In this document: one piece after another, positions 40,874-48,837 of the stretch | Numbering within the stretch: position 1 is the stretch's first letter | How the letters are laid out: every line of letters starts with the position of its first letter | DNA from: Synechococcales cyanobacterium CNB | GTDB lineage: Bacteria; Planctomycetota; Phycisphaerae; Phycisphaerales; UBA1924 | NCBI GenBank assembly: GCA_030263455.1 | Contig: SZOZ01000009.1 | Location: forward strand, 124,001 to 188,000 | Length of the DNA: 64,000 nt | Reading direction: 5' to 3' | The notes under the pieces: model-generated | Database searches by the model: none | What the model was told of the DNA's origin: nothing | What the model saw: the letters and a program-made list of their open reading frames with translations, nothing else | Made by a program: the position numbers and the translations under genes

Positions 40874-41167
40874 GAGCAACCCGGTTCCTGCGCATGGTGC
40901 GTAGCTGTTTCGGTTGAGACTCACGCGACAAAGCACAGCCACGGTAGGCGAGTCGCACCCCGCGTTGCCCTAACATCATGCAAAATGCGACTTGCCGAAC
41001 ATTGCTGGCTGCATGACCCGCCAGGCGCATATAGACTCGCTTGCATGGATGGTGGATGTGCGAGAATGCGGTTCTGCGAGTCTTGGCCTGCTTCCCCATC
41101 GGAGCCGACTCCGGAAACAAGTTGGGGGGGGGGTGGGGGCAGCACACACGCACTCCTGTAGGATGTC
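40874..41167 (+). other. Low-GC gene-free stretch with G tracts
   Basis: About 290 nt. Includes G10-T-G5 at 41124-41139, which may form a quadruplex or slip. Open frames crossing it have no coding bias. The promoter of the next gene begins immediately after. Confidence 0.5.
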
Positions 41168-41196
41168 TTGACCCCAACGCACTCATTCTTTACAGT
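41168..41196 (+). promoter_or_regulatory. Consensus promoter of a leaderless gene
   Basis: TTGACC, 17 nt, TACAGT, then 6 nt to GTG 41203. The -35 has five of six matches, the spacing is optimal, and initiation would fall on the start codon itself. Confidence 0.7.
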
Positions 41197-41202
41197 CCTC
41201 GC

Positions 41203-42354
41203 GTGCTGGCACGCTATTTCTCGGCCATGTGGCTGCTTGGTCTTGCGCTGATTGCTCCCGTCGCAAGCGGGCAGCACGATGCACGGTGGTTTGAGCAGCA
41301 CTGGCGCCGCTGTGGCGAGTGGACGCCTGGCGCAACCGCACTCGTCAACTACCGCATCACGATTCCCGCTCCCGAGTTCGCACGCTCCCACACGGCTCGT
41401 TTGGAGTCGATCGAGAAACTTCCGAACGCTGCCGACGTACTCGCGAGCAATCGTCCCCTGTTGGCGGAAAATGAACGGGTCGTCCGCGAAGGTGCCGACT
41501 TTGTCGCGGAGTACCGCCTGTGGATCGGCCCTCGCAGATGGCGGTTGTCCAAGGATGTGCCGCAACGGCCGTCACAGGCGTTCGGCGACTTCGGCTTCGA
41601 CGGCGAGACGACATGGCGGCTCGGGCCGACCAGCCTGAGCCTTGTCGAGCGCGCAGATGAGACGGGCGCTGAAGCGAACCTTCTCGCGAGTTCTCGGCGG
41701 GCCGTCTCGTGGCTGTTCCATGGTGGCATTGGAGAGGCGTGGGGCCTGCCCAACTCGCCGGCACCTACCTCGTTCGAGCCGGACGCCACAGACGGCTGGA
41801 CCGCGACCGCCACTTCCGACTCACGGGGCGGCTGGCGCTGGGTTTTCCGTGGTCGCATGGCCCCGGACGGCGTGCCGCTCACCGAGTCGCTTGTCATCCA
41901 GCCCGCCCAACCTTCCGCCGACACACCCGCCACCGATGTGCGGTTTCAGGATTGGCGATTCGACCCTCTCTTGAAACACTGGGTGGCCCACCGGATCGAA
42001 GTCAGGCGAACTCCTGACATGCGACTGCGCGAGGTTTGGACGGTCACCTCCATCGAGCCGATCACTGCCGGGGAACTGGCCAAAGTGACTCGACGGCCCA
42101 CCTGGGATGGAGAGGATGCGATCCGCGGCGCCCTGAGTATCCGGAACGTGAGCGACTACCGCCCCGGCGCTCGTGAAACACTCGAGATCGAGGACGGCGC
42201 CATCGTTGGTCGAATGTCGATGACTCCCCTCACCTCCACGTCCCGACTGCGCCGAGTCGGGTGGTGGATACTGGCAATCTCCGGCGGCGCTGTCGCTGCC
42301 TTTGCAATCCGCAATCGCCGCGCGGTAACGCGGCGTCTGAACCCGCGCACCTGA
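41203..42354 (+). CDS. Exported/membrane-anchored protein of unknown family
   Basis: 383 residues from GTG 41203, chosen because a consensus promoter places the transcript start there and the residues begin a signal peptide (ARYFSAMWLLGLALIAPVASGQ). The middle, about 25-310, is a beta-rich domain with many Trp and Arg, vaguely like outer-membrane lipoprotein carrier or DUF-type periplasmic folds; I could not assign it. A C-terminal membrane helix (about 350-370) is followed by a basic tail, so it is anchored at both ends or after processing at the C terminus only. First gene of a four-gene cluster. Confidence 0.8.
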   Translation: MLARYFSAMWLLGLALIAPVASGQHDARWFEQHWRRCGEWTPGATALVNYRITIPAPEFARSHTARLESIEKLPNAADVLASNRPLLAENERVVREGADFVAEYRLWIGPRRWRLSKDVPQRPSQAFGDFGFDGETTWRLGPTSLSLVERADETGAEANLLASSRRAVSWLFHGGIGEAWGLPNSPAPTSFEPDATDGWTATATSDSRGGWRWVFRGRMAPDGVPLTESLVIQPAQPSADTPATDVRFQDWRFDPLLKHWVAHRIEVRRTPDMRLREVWTVTSIEPITAGELAKVTRRPTWDGEDAIRGALSIRNVSDYRPGARETLEIEDGAIVGRMSMTPLTSTSRLRRVGWWILAISGGAVAAFAIRNRRAVTRRLNPRT

Positions 42355-42365
42355 GGAGACACGCG

Positions 42366-42752
42366 ATGAGGAAGAAGCCGCTCACGATTCGCCTGCTCAC
42401 CATGCTCACGCCTGCCACCATCGCATCCGTCGCGGTCGGGACCGGCTGCTATGTCCATGGTGCACAGTACGGCGCGTGCGAGATCTCACCACCGGTTCCC
42501 GGACCGGGGCGATGCATCGTCGAGTTCACGAGTAACCCTCCGGCAAGGCAGGTCTCAGTCCAGAATCAGGCCGGTTACGCAGGCATCGCTCATCAGTGGG
42601 TAAAGTGCCAAGCACTCGACGGTTCGCCCTCCGGACCGTTCTGCTTCGAAGACACTTCCTCGACCGTGCTGACCGGCGGGAACGTCCGCGACGAGTGGCC
42701 CTGCTGCGGAGGATGCACGCCGATCCCCGGCGGCCCCCCGGGAGGCGGCTGA
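42366..42752 (+). CDS. Cys-rich exported small protein
   Basis: 128 residues, GGAG 8 nt before the ATG. Signal sequence to about residue 27 ending VGTGC, possibly a lipobox. The mature part has about eight Cys, including CCGGC near the end, and a Gly/Pro-rich C terminus (GGPPGGG). Unknown family. It is followed at 2 nt by a MauE-like membrane gene; MauE proteins are linked to disulfide formation, which fits a Cys-rich exported partner. Confidence 0.72.
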   Translation: MRKKPLTIRLLTMLTPATIASVAVGTGCYVHGAQYGACEISPPVPGPGRCIVEFTSNPPARQVSVQNQAGYAGIAHQWVKCQALDGSPSGPFCFEDTSSTVLTGGNVRDEWPCCGGCTPIPGGPPGGG

Positions 42753-42754
42753 CA

Positions 42755-43222
42755 GTGTCGCCGGCACTCAGTCCGCGGGCGCAGAGTCGCGTCTGGGATT
42801 GTGTACTCGTCGTGCTGCCGGGAATCGTACTTGGCGCTGCGGGGGTCGCAAAACTTCTGGAACTCGACGCATTCGCTCGCGCAATCACATCCCGGAGGGT
42901 AATCCCTCGAGGTACTGTGGATGCCATCGCAGTTCTTGTGCCCAGTCTTGAACTCGCCGCAGCGATCGGCTGCTTTCATACCGGCTGGTTCGGTCCCTTG
43001 CTCGGCGCGACAGTCGTCGCTGCGTTCACCGGCGCATACACAGTCGAGTACGCCCTGTCCGGGCCGCCTGAGTGTGGTTGCTTTGGAGCGTTCGCCACGT
43101 TCCAGTCGGAGCGATCGAGCGCGGGCTGGGTCATCGGCAGGAATGCCTTCCTGGTTGGATGCTTCCTCTGTGGCCTCCTGCTGAGGCAAAACGCCGCCAC
43201 TGTCCCGCGGAACGGAGGCTGA
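42755..43222 (+). CDS. MauE/DoxX-like membrane protein
   Basis: 155 residues, GTG start after GGAGG. Four membrane segments. LGAAGVAKLLELDAFARAI in the first loop and PPECGCFGAF in the second half match the MauE-like pattern in which CGCFG is thought to handle disulfides during maturation of Cys-rich enzymes. Alternatively a DoxX-type protein. Tightly packed between the Cys-rich peptide and a pseudopilin gene (3 nt). Confidence 0.8.
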   Translation: MSPALSPRAQSRVWDCVLVVLPGIVLGAAGVAKLLELDAFARAITSRRVIPRGTVDAIAVLVPSLELAAAIGCFHTGWFGPLLGATVVAAFTGAYTVEYALSGPPECGCFGAFATFQSERSSAGWVIGRNAFLVGCFLCGLLLRQNAATVPRNGG

Positions 43223-43225
43223 GCC

Positions 43226-43939
43226 GTGAAATTCTCGAGAGCGTTCTCGCTCATCGAAATCGTCCTGATCGCCGGGATCGTGGCGGTGCTGATCGCGATT
43301 GCACTCCCGGCGCTGTCGTTCGTCCGAGAGCGATCCAGAGATGCGGCTTCCCTGGCGAATCTCCGCAGCCACGCCGCGATCGTCCAGATGTATGCGGGCG
43401 AGTGGCGCGATTCATTCCCCGCGATCACCGACCCGGCTCAGCCCTACTCGACCCTGCATATCCAGAACTACGTCATCGAAGACGTGCCGTACTTTCACGC
43501 GTTCTATTACTGGCAGTTCGTACTCGCGGACGATTACTACGGGGGCGTCCTCCTCCACCCGTCGGTCGTCCGCCCGGGTACGGGTGGGCTGCTCTCGTAT
43601 CACTACTCGTGTTCGCTGATCGCCGATCCACGATACTGGGACGAGCACACACGCTTCGGCCCCTCCCAGTGGCGCGCAACGCGGCTCGGCGAGGTCGTCT
43701 TCCCTTCGCACAAGGCAGTCTTCGTCGAGTCGTTCCCGACCGTGCCGTACTTTCCGGAAAAATTCTCGCGACGCCGACTCAACCTCGCACTCGCCGATGG
43801 CGCAGCCATGGCAGCAAGCGGCGATGAGATCATGCCTCCTGTGCGATCGGGCGATGGACTGGGCGATGGCACCTTCCACCGTCTCGGCGTCTACGGCATG
43901 CACACCGTCGGCGGAGTCTCCGGGCGAGACCTGCGGTAG
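43226..43939 (+). CDS. Type II secretion/type IV pilus-like prepilin
   Basis: 237 residues. The N-terminal class III signal is RAFSLIEIVLIAGIVAVLIA: cleavage before F, Glu at +5, then a hydrophobic helix ending at Pro. Usual members have Gly before the cleavage site; here it is Ala, which peptidases tolerate. The soluble domain ends with LNLALADGAAMAAS, like the H-X9-DG planctomycete prepilin group. It belongs to a four-gene cluster and has lower G+C than the genes around. Confidence 0.83.
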   Translation: MKFSRAFSLIEIVLIAGIVAVLIAIALPALSFVRERSRDAASLANLRSHAAIVQMYAGEWRDSFPAITDPAQPYSTLHIQNYVIEDVPYFHAFYYWQFVLADDYYGGVLLHPSVVRPGTGGLLSYHYSCSLIADPRYWDEHTRFGPSQWRATRLGEVVFPSHKAVFVESFPTVPYFPEKFSRRRLNLALADGAAMAASGDEIMPPVRSGDGLGDGTFHRLGVYGMHTVGGVSGRDLR

Positions 43940-43954
43940 CCGATGGCCGCCCCC

Positions 43955-44302
43955 TCACCCCACCACGTCCACCATCGACCCGCGCGGCATGAACCGGCGC
44001 GCCCGGTACACCGTCTCCACACGCTCAACCTTCGGGCGCACAGGCACCGGCGCGACCTCGGCGAGGCGCGGCGCATCCGGCCTCTTCGCCCGTTCCTCGG
44101 GCGAGCGCCCACGCGGGGCGATCGATTCCGGCCTCAGCGCGGGCGTGCTGCGTGAAACCTCATCGACGCACGGCGCGCGCACGGTCGGCGGGCACGGCGT
44201 CACGCGGCGGGCGCACTCGTGGGCCGCGCGGTTCTCGCAGGCCAGGTGCAGGTCGAACGGGATCGGAGCATGGGCGTCGCGGCAGACCTTCATGCGGCAC
44301 AC
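43955..44302 (-). CDS. Small Cys-containing protein, hypothetical
   Basis: 115 residues from a GTG at 44302, or 112 from ATG 44293 (MKVCRDAHAPIPF). Nearly every codon ends in G or C, which supports real coding on this strand. The N-terminal half contains DLHLACENRAAHECARRVTPCPPT, with Cys/His spacing that might bind zinc; the C-terminal half is Arg/Pro-rich. No family recognised. Convergent with the prepilin gene. Confidence 0.55.
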   Translation of the reverse strand: MCRMKVCRDAHAPIPFDLHLACENRAAHECARRVTPCPPTVRAPCVDEVSRSTPALRPESIAPRGRSPEERAKRPDAPRLAEVAPVPVRPKVERVETVYRARRFMPRGSMVDVVG

Positions 44303-44421
44303 GCTGTGAACGCCGCGCCGACGCTCCTGCGCCCGATAAGATCGCGAGCCGCGCGCCCGGTGTGTTGCGGCCTGTGACGCGCGTTGCCCCCCGGCGACGC
44401 CATGCGTGGCGAGGAGGCAGC

Positions 44422-45678
44422 GTGCTTCGGACGGCGGACCTCGAGTACGACCTGCCGCCGGAACGCGTGGCGGTGCGCCCCGCCGAACCGCGAGACTCGG
44501 CGCGCCTGCTCGTGCTCAGCCGGAGCGACCCCGACCGGCTCGATCACCTCTCCGTGCGCGACCTGCCCAGCCTGCTCCACCCCGGCGACATGCTGGTCGT
44601 GAACCGCTCGCGGGTGCTGCCAGCGCGCTTCGCCGGGGTGCGCGAGGACACCGGCGGCCGCGTCGATGGCCTCTACCTCCACGACGGCCCGACCCCCGGC
44701 ACGTGGGTCTGCCTGCTGCGGGCGAGGCGGTTCCGCGAGGGAGCACGCGTGCGCGTGGAGCAAATGGCCAAAGAGCCAAAGGGCCAAAGGGCCAAAGAGG
44801 AGGAGCAGGGCGGGAAGAGCGAATCCGGCGTCGTCCTCGTGCTGCTCGAACGCGCGCCGGAGCCGGCGGGTGCGTGGGTCGTGCGCGTGGAGCAAATGGC
44901 CAAAGAGCCAAATGGCCAGAGGGCCGAAGAGGACGACGCCGGGGAGCGAGGCTTGCGTGCGCCGGAGGTGCTGGAGCGGATCGGGGTGGCGCCGCTGCCG
45001 CCGTACATCCTGGCCGCTCGCCGGGCGGCGGGCCTGGCGACCGATGCGCCCGAGGACCGGGAGTGGTACCAGACGGTGTACGCGGAGCGGGAGCAAATGG
45101 CAGGAGGGCCTAGGGGCGAAAGGACCGGGGAGAATCCAAGTGCTGCCGCCGGGTCGGTCGCCGCGCCGACGGCCGGGCTGCACTTCACCGATGCGCTGCT
45201 CCGCGAGGTCGAGGAGCGCGGCGTGCGCGTCGCCGGCGTGACGTTGCACGTGGGCGCGGGCACCTTCCGTGCGGTCGAGACGGAGTTCGTCGAGCAGCAC
45301 CCCATGCACGCGGAGTGGTGCTCGATGACTCCGGAGGCCGTCGCCATGGTCCAGCGGACCCGGCGCGAGGGCGGGCGCGTGATCGCGGTCGGCACGACCG
45401 CCGGGCGCACGCTCGAGACCTACGCCGCCGAGCGCGAGCGCACCGGCGCGACGCCGCCGGCGGTCGAGACGCGCCTGCTCATCACGCCCGGCTACCCGTG
45501 GCGATGGGTGGATGGGCTGATGACGAACTTTCACCTGCCGCGCTCGACGCTGATGGCGATGGTCGCCGCGCGGCTCGGCGAGAGCGGCGTCGATCGGCTC
45601 AAGCGGGCGTATGTGCAGGCGATCAACAGCGGCTACCGATTTTATAGTTACGGCGATGCGATGATCGTGCTGCCGTAG
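44422..45678 (+). CDS. queA: S-adenosylmethionine:tRNA ribosyltransferase-isomerase with insertions
   Basis: 418 residues from GTG 44422 (GAGGAGG upstream); makes epoxyqueuosine in tRNA. Core motifs are intact: LEYDLPPERVAVRPAEPRDS, HPGDMLVVNRSRVLPAR, PLPPYI, VAAPTAGLHFT, HPMHAEW, VGTTAGRTLE, ITPGYPWRWVDGLMTNFHLP and YRFYSYGDAM. Three hydrophilic segments at about residues 113-137, 155-178 and 224-244 (beginning EQMAKEPKGQ, EQMAKEPNGQ and EQMAGGPRGE) are absent from typical QueA. They are encoded by family A repeats. The third lies exactly between VYA and GSVAAPTAG, where homologues have two or three residues. Confidence 0.94.
   Translation: MLRTADLEYDLPPERVAVRPAEPRDSARLLVLSRSDPDRLDHLSVRDLPSLLHPGDMLVVNRSRVLPARFAGVREDTGGRVDGLYLHDGPTPGTWVCLLRARRFREGARVRVEQMAKEPKGQRAKEEEQGGKSESGVVLVLLERAPEPAGAWVVRVEQMAKEPNGQRAEEDDAGERGLRAPEVLERIGVAPLPPYILAARRAAGLATDAPEDREWYQTVYAEREQMAGGPRGERTGENPSAAAGSVAAPTAGLHFTDALLREVEERGVRVAGVTLHVGAGTFRAVETEFVEQHPMHAEWCSMTPEAVAMVQRTRREGGRVIAVGTTAGRTLETYAAERERTGATPPAVETRLLITPGYPWRWVDGLMTNFHLPRSTLMAMVAARLGESGVDRLKRAYVQAINSGYRFYSYGDAMIVLP
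44749..44806 (+). repeat. Family A repeat in queA, copy 1
   Basis: GTGCGCGTGGAGCAAATGGC then CAAAGAGCCAAAGGGCCAAA. More than 30 nt are identical to copy 2 at 44881. In frame. Confidence 0.85.
44881..44936 (+). repeat. Family A repeat in queA, copy 2
   Basis: Starts with the same 30-plus nt as copy 1, then diverges (AATGGCCAGAGGGCCGAAGA). In frame, 132 nt after copy 1, suggesting duplication of the repeat with its flank. Confidence 0.85.
45088..45135 (+). repeat. Family A repeat in queA, copy 3 (diverged)
   Basis: GGGAGCAAATGGCAGGAGGG then CCTAGGGGCGAAAGGACC. Keeps the GAGCAAATGGC start; the rest has drifted. In frame. Confidence 0.7.
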
Positions 45679-45747
45679 TGAGAGCAGGGTCGAAGACGGG
45701 GCATGCAGGGCCCAGCCCAGCCCGGAACGGATCGTGGACGCGAGAGC

Positions 45748-47313
45748 ATGAACCTGGTCAGACTTATCGAAGGGACGGGCATCCGCGCGGCGGGCGCGTG
45801 CGCCGGCGTCGCGATCCGTGCCGTCACAGAGGACTCGCGCCAAGTCCGGCCCGGCGGCCTGTTCATCGCCCGCCCCGGCACGCGCGCCGACGGCCGGGCG
45901 TTCATCGCGGACGCCGTCGCGCGCGGCGCGGCCGCCGTGCTTGCCGACCCAACCGTCGACACCGGCGCTATGCCGCCCGGCGCGACGCTGCTTGTCGCCG
46001 ACGACGTACCCCTCGCCGCGGCCCGCCTCGCCGAGCGCTTCCACGGCGATCCGTCCACGCGCCTCACCCTCATCGGCGTTACCGGCACGAACGGCAAGAC
46101 GACCATCGCCCACCTCGTGCAGCAACTCCTCATCGGGGCGGGCATGCCGTGCGGTCTGATCGGCACCGTCTTCACCGACGATGGCTCCGGCCCGCGAGTG
46201 TCCACGCTCACCACGCCCGCGGCCATCGACATCAGTGCGTCGCTCGCCCGAATGGTGGCGAACGGATGCCGCGCCGCCGTCATGGAGGTTTCCAGCCACG
46301 CCCTCGACCAGCGCCGCACAGCGGGACTTCGTTTCGCCGCCGCAGTCTTTACGAATCTCACCGGCGACCACCAGGACTACCACGGTTCGATGGACAACTA
46401 CGCGGAAGCCAAGGCACGCCTCTTCGACGCGCTGCCGCCGAACGCCACCGCCATCGTCAACGCCGACGATCCGTGGCACGAGCGCATGATCCGATCGTGC
46501 GCGGCGGGTGTGGTGCGGTGCCGGGAGTGGAAGATGGCCAAAGGACAAGAGAGCCAAAGGGCCAAAGAGGAGAGGGTTACCGCGGCGGAAGTCATGGTCC
46601 TGACGACGGTGTCCTCGGGCATGAGGCTCCGCATCGGCGGGGCGTGGGGCCGGATCGAGAGCCTCGTCCCGCTTGTCGGCAGGCACAACGCCATGAACGT
46701 CCTGCAGGCGGTGGCCGCGGCACACGCGGCCTGCGCAATCCCCGGCGAGTCGATCGCCCGCTCTCTCACCACGCTCCGCCCGCCCCCCGGCAGGCTCGAA
46801 CCCGCCCACCGGCCCGGCGACGGCGTGCGCGTCCTCATTGACTACGCCCACACCGACGATGCCCTGCGCAACGCCCTGCGCGCCGTGCGCCCGCTCGTCG
46901 ATGCCTCGCGCGGCGAACGCCTCTGGATCGTCTTCGGGTGCGGGGGCGACCGCGACCGCACGAAGCGTCCGCGCATGGGCGCGGCCGCCGCGGAACTGGC
47001 CGACGCCGTCGTCGTCACCAGCGACAACCCGCGCCGCGAGCAGCCCGATGCCATCATCGCTGAGGTCATGTCGGGAATAGAGGGGGGGGTGTCGGACCGC
47101 GTGCTCGTCGAGCCTGACCGCCGTCGCGCCATCGCCCTCGCTGTTCAGCGGGCCGCCACCGGCGACTGGATCGTCATCGCGGGCAAGGGGCACGAGACCT
47201 ACCAACTCCTCCCCGACGGCGCGGGGGGCGTGCGTCGCATCGACTTCGACGACCTGCTGGTGGCGCGGGAAGAGTTGCAGAGGCGGAAGGCCGAAGAGGA
47301 GAGAGCGGCGTGA
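45748..47313 (+). CDS. murE: UDP-MurNAc-tripeptide synthetase, meso-DAP type
   Basis: 521 residues. ATP loop GVTGTNGKTT, the carbamylated-Lys region, MEVSSHALDQRR, NLTGDHQDYHGS, IDYAHTDDAL and SDNPRREQP. The DNPR motif is the marker of enzymes adding meso-diaminopimelate rather than lysine. Residues about 262-280 (KMAKGQESQRAKEERVT) come from a family A repeat in a loop of the middle domain. It follows queA by about 70 nt and overlaps murF by 4 nt (GTGA). Shows that this planctomycete makes DAP-type peptidoglycan. Confidence 0.95.
   Translation: MNLVRLIEGTGIRAAGACAGVAIRAVTEDSRQVRPGGLFIARPGTRADGRAFIADAVARGAAAVLADPTVDTGAMPPGATLLVADDVPLAAARLAERFHGDPSTRLTLIGVTGTNGKTTIAHLVQQLLIGAGMPCGLIGTVFTDDGSGPRVSTLTTPAAIDISASLARMVANGCRAAVMEVSSHALDQRRTAGLRFAAAVFTNLTGDHQDYHGSMDNYAEAKARLFDALPPNATAIVNADDPWHERMIRSCAAGVVRCREWKMAKGQESQRAKEERVTAAEVMVLTTVSSGMRLRIGGAWGRIESLVPLVGRHNAMNVLQAVAAAHAACAIPGESIARSLTTLRPPPGRLEPAHRPGDGVRVLIDYAHTDDALRNALRAVRPLVDASRGERLWIVFGCGGDRDRTKRPRMGAAAAELADAVVVTSDNPRREQPDAIIAEVMSGIEGGVSDRVLVEPDRRRAIALAVQRAATGDWIVIAGKGHETYQLLPDGAGGVRRIDFDDLLVAREELQRRKAEEERAA
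46529..46577 (+). repeat. Family A repeat in murE
   Basis: AAGATGGCCAAAGGACAAGA then GAGCCAAAGGGCCAAAGAGG. The end matches queA copy 1 over about 20 nt. In frame. Confidence 0.78.
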
Positions 47314-48818
47314 GCAACGATCGCTTCTGGACGGCCGAGCGCGTCCAAGCCGCGGTCGGCGGCGAGTGGCTCGTTCGCCCGACCGCCGCCACCGCGCCGT
47401 TCGGAGCGTCCATCGACACGCGCACGCTGCGGCGGGGCGAGGTCTTCTTCGCCCTGCGCGGCGAGCGTACCGACGGGCACCGCTTTGTCGGCGCGGCCGC
47501 CGCCGCGGGCGCATCCATCGCCGTCGTCGAGGACGCCTCGTGCACCCCCGCCGCCGACCTGCCGCCGGGCTTCGCCGTCCTGCGCGTCCCGGACGCGGCG
47601 GGCGCGCTCCTCCGGCTCGGCGCGGAGCGACGCCGCGCGTTCGACGGCGTGCGCATCGTCGCCGTCACCGGCTCGAACGGCAAGACCACGACCACGCAGC
47701 TCGTCCGGGCCGCGCTCGAAGGGGGGGGGCTGCGAGGCTCGGCCTCTGTCAAGTCCTACAACAACGCACTCGGCGTCCCGCTCACACTCCTCGGCGTACG
47801 TGAGGGCGACCGCTTCGTCGTCTGCGAGGTCGGCACGAACTCGCCGGGCGAGATCGCCACGCTCGCCGCTGCGCTGCGCCCCGACGTGGCCGTCATCACA
47901 AGCATCGGCCGCGCCCACGTCGAGGCCTTCGGCTCCGTCGCCCGCATCGCCGAGGAGAAGTTCGACCTCGCCCGCGTCATTCCCCCCGGAGGCCTGCTCG
48001 TCTGGAACGCCGATGCCCCCTGCCTGCCCGGCCTCGTCGCCACGCTGCGGGGCGTGCGCACCGTCGGCATCGGAACCGGCGCGACTCCCGACCTCGGCGT
48101 CGTTGACATCGTGGAGCGCGAGTGTGGTGTCGAGTTCTGTGTTCGAGAACGCGATGCGAGCACAACGGGGCATGGAAAGACCCCGCCCCCAGGAACAGAG
48201 GCACCGCACCCGGTAACCCGGGCACCTTCTCGAAATCAGGAGCGATCACGCTTCTGCCTCCCGCTCCTCGGCCGCCATAACGCCGCGAACGCCGCGTTCG
48301 CCATCGCGGTCGCACGCGAGTTCGGCGTTCCGGATGGGGCTGTCCGCGAGGCTCTCGCCCGCTTCGCCGCACCGGGCATGAGGCTCGAACGCCGGTGCAT
48401 CGCAGGCATCACCGTCCTCAACGACGCCTACAACGCCAACCCCGATTCCATGCTTGCCGGTCTCTCCGCGTTCGGGGGCGCATCCGTCGGCGCGGCACGG
48501 CGCGTCGTTGTCCTCGGCGAGATGCTCGAACTCGGGGCTGCCTCCGCGGACGCCCACCGCGAGGTCGCCCGTGCCGCTGCCCGCGTGGCCGATGCCGCCG
48601 TCTTCGTCGGCTCGCGCGCCGCCGACATGGCTGCCGCATGGCGCGACGCCGGAGGGGGGGGAACTCCGGCGGAAATCCCCGCGCTCGACAACGGCGGCGC
48701 GAGCGCGGTAGCCTCGCTCCTGAGGCCCGGCGACGCCGTTCTCCTCAAGGCCTCGCGCCGGATCGGCTTGGAGCGGGTCGTCGAGGCCCTCGCCGCCGCG
48801 CACGCCGACACACGCTGA
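47310..48818 (+). CDS. murF: UDP-MurNAc-tripeptide--D-alanyl-D-alanine ligase
   Basis: 502 residues. N-terminal domain with SIDTRTLRRGEVFFALRGER, ATP loop VTGSNGKTTTT, SYNNALGVPLTLL, EVGTNSPGEI and NDAYNANPDSM. It adds D-Ala-D-Ala to the UDP-MurNAc-tripeptide. Residues about 283-311 (DASTTGHGKTPPPGTEAPHP...) look like inserted low-complexity sequence between two beta strands of the middle domain. Two poly-G runs (47721-47729, and near 48654) encode Gly loops. GTG start coupled to murE. Confidence 0.94.
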   Translation: MSNDRFWTAERVQAAVGGEWLVRPTAATAPFGASIDTRTLRRGEVFFALRGERTDGHRFVGAAAAAGASIAVVEDASCTPAADLPPGFAVLRVPDAAGALLRLGAERRRAFDGVRIVAVTGSNGKTTTTQLVRAALEGGGLRGSASVKSYNNALGVPLTLLGVREGDRFVVCEVGTNSPGEIATLAAALRPDVAVITSIGRAHVEAFGSVARIAEEKFDLARVIPPGGLLVWNADAPCLPGLVATLRGVRTVGIGTGATPDLGVVDIVERECGVEFCVRERDASTTGHGKTPPPGTEAPHPVTRAPSRNQERSRFCLPLLGRHNAANAAFAIAVAREFGVPDGAVREALARFAAPGMRLERRCIAGITVLNDAYNANPDSMLAGLSAFGGASVGAARRVVVLGEMLELGAASADAHREVARAAARVADAAVFVGSRAADMAAAWRDAGGGGTPAEIPALDNGGASAVASLLRPGDAVLLKASRRIGLERVVEALAAAHADTR

Positions 48819-48837
48819 CCGCCAGGAAACCGCCCGG

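Noticed and set aside
41041-41202. Upstream extension of the 41203 gene through the G10 tract
   Set aside because: No coding bias; a consensus promoter places the transcript start at GTG 41203, where a signal peptide begins.
44290-47514. A 1074-codon open frame on the minus strand across queA, murE and murF
   Set aside because: Antisense shadow of three clear genes; caused by high third-position G+C, and the translation is an Arg/His/Pro-rich low-complexity chain.
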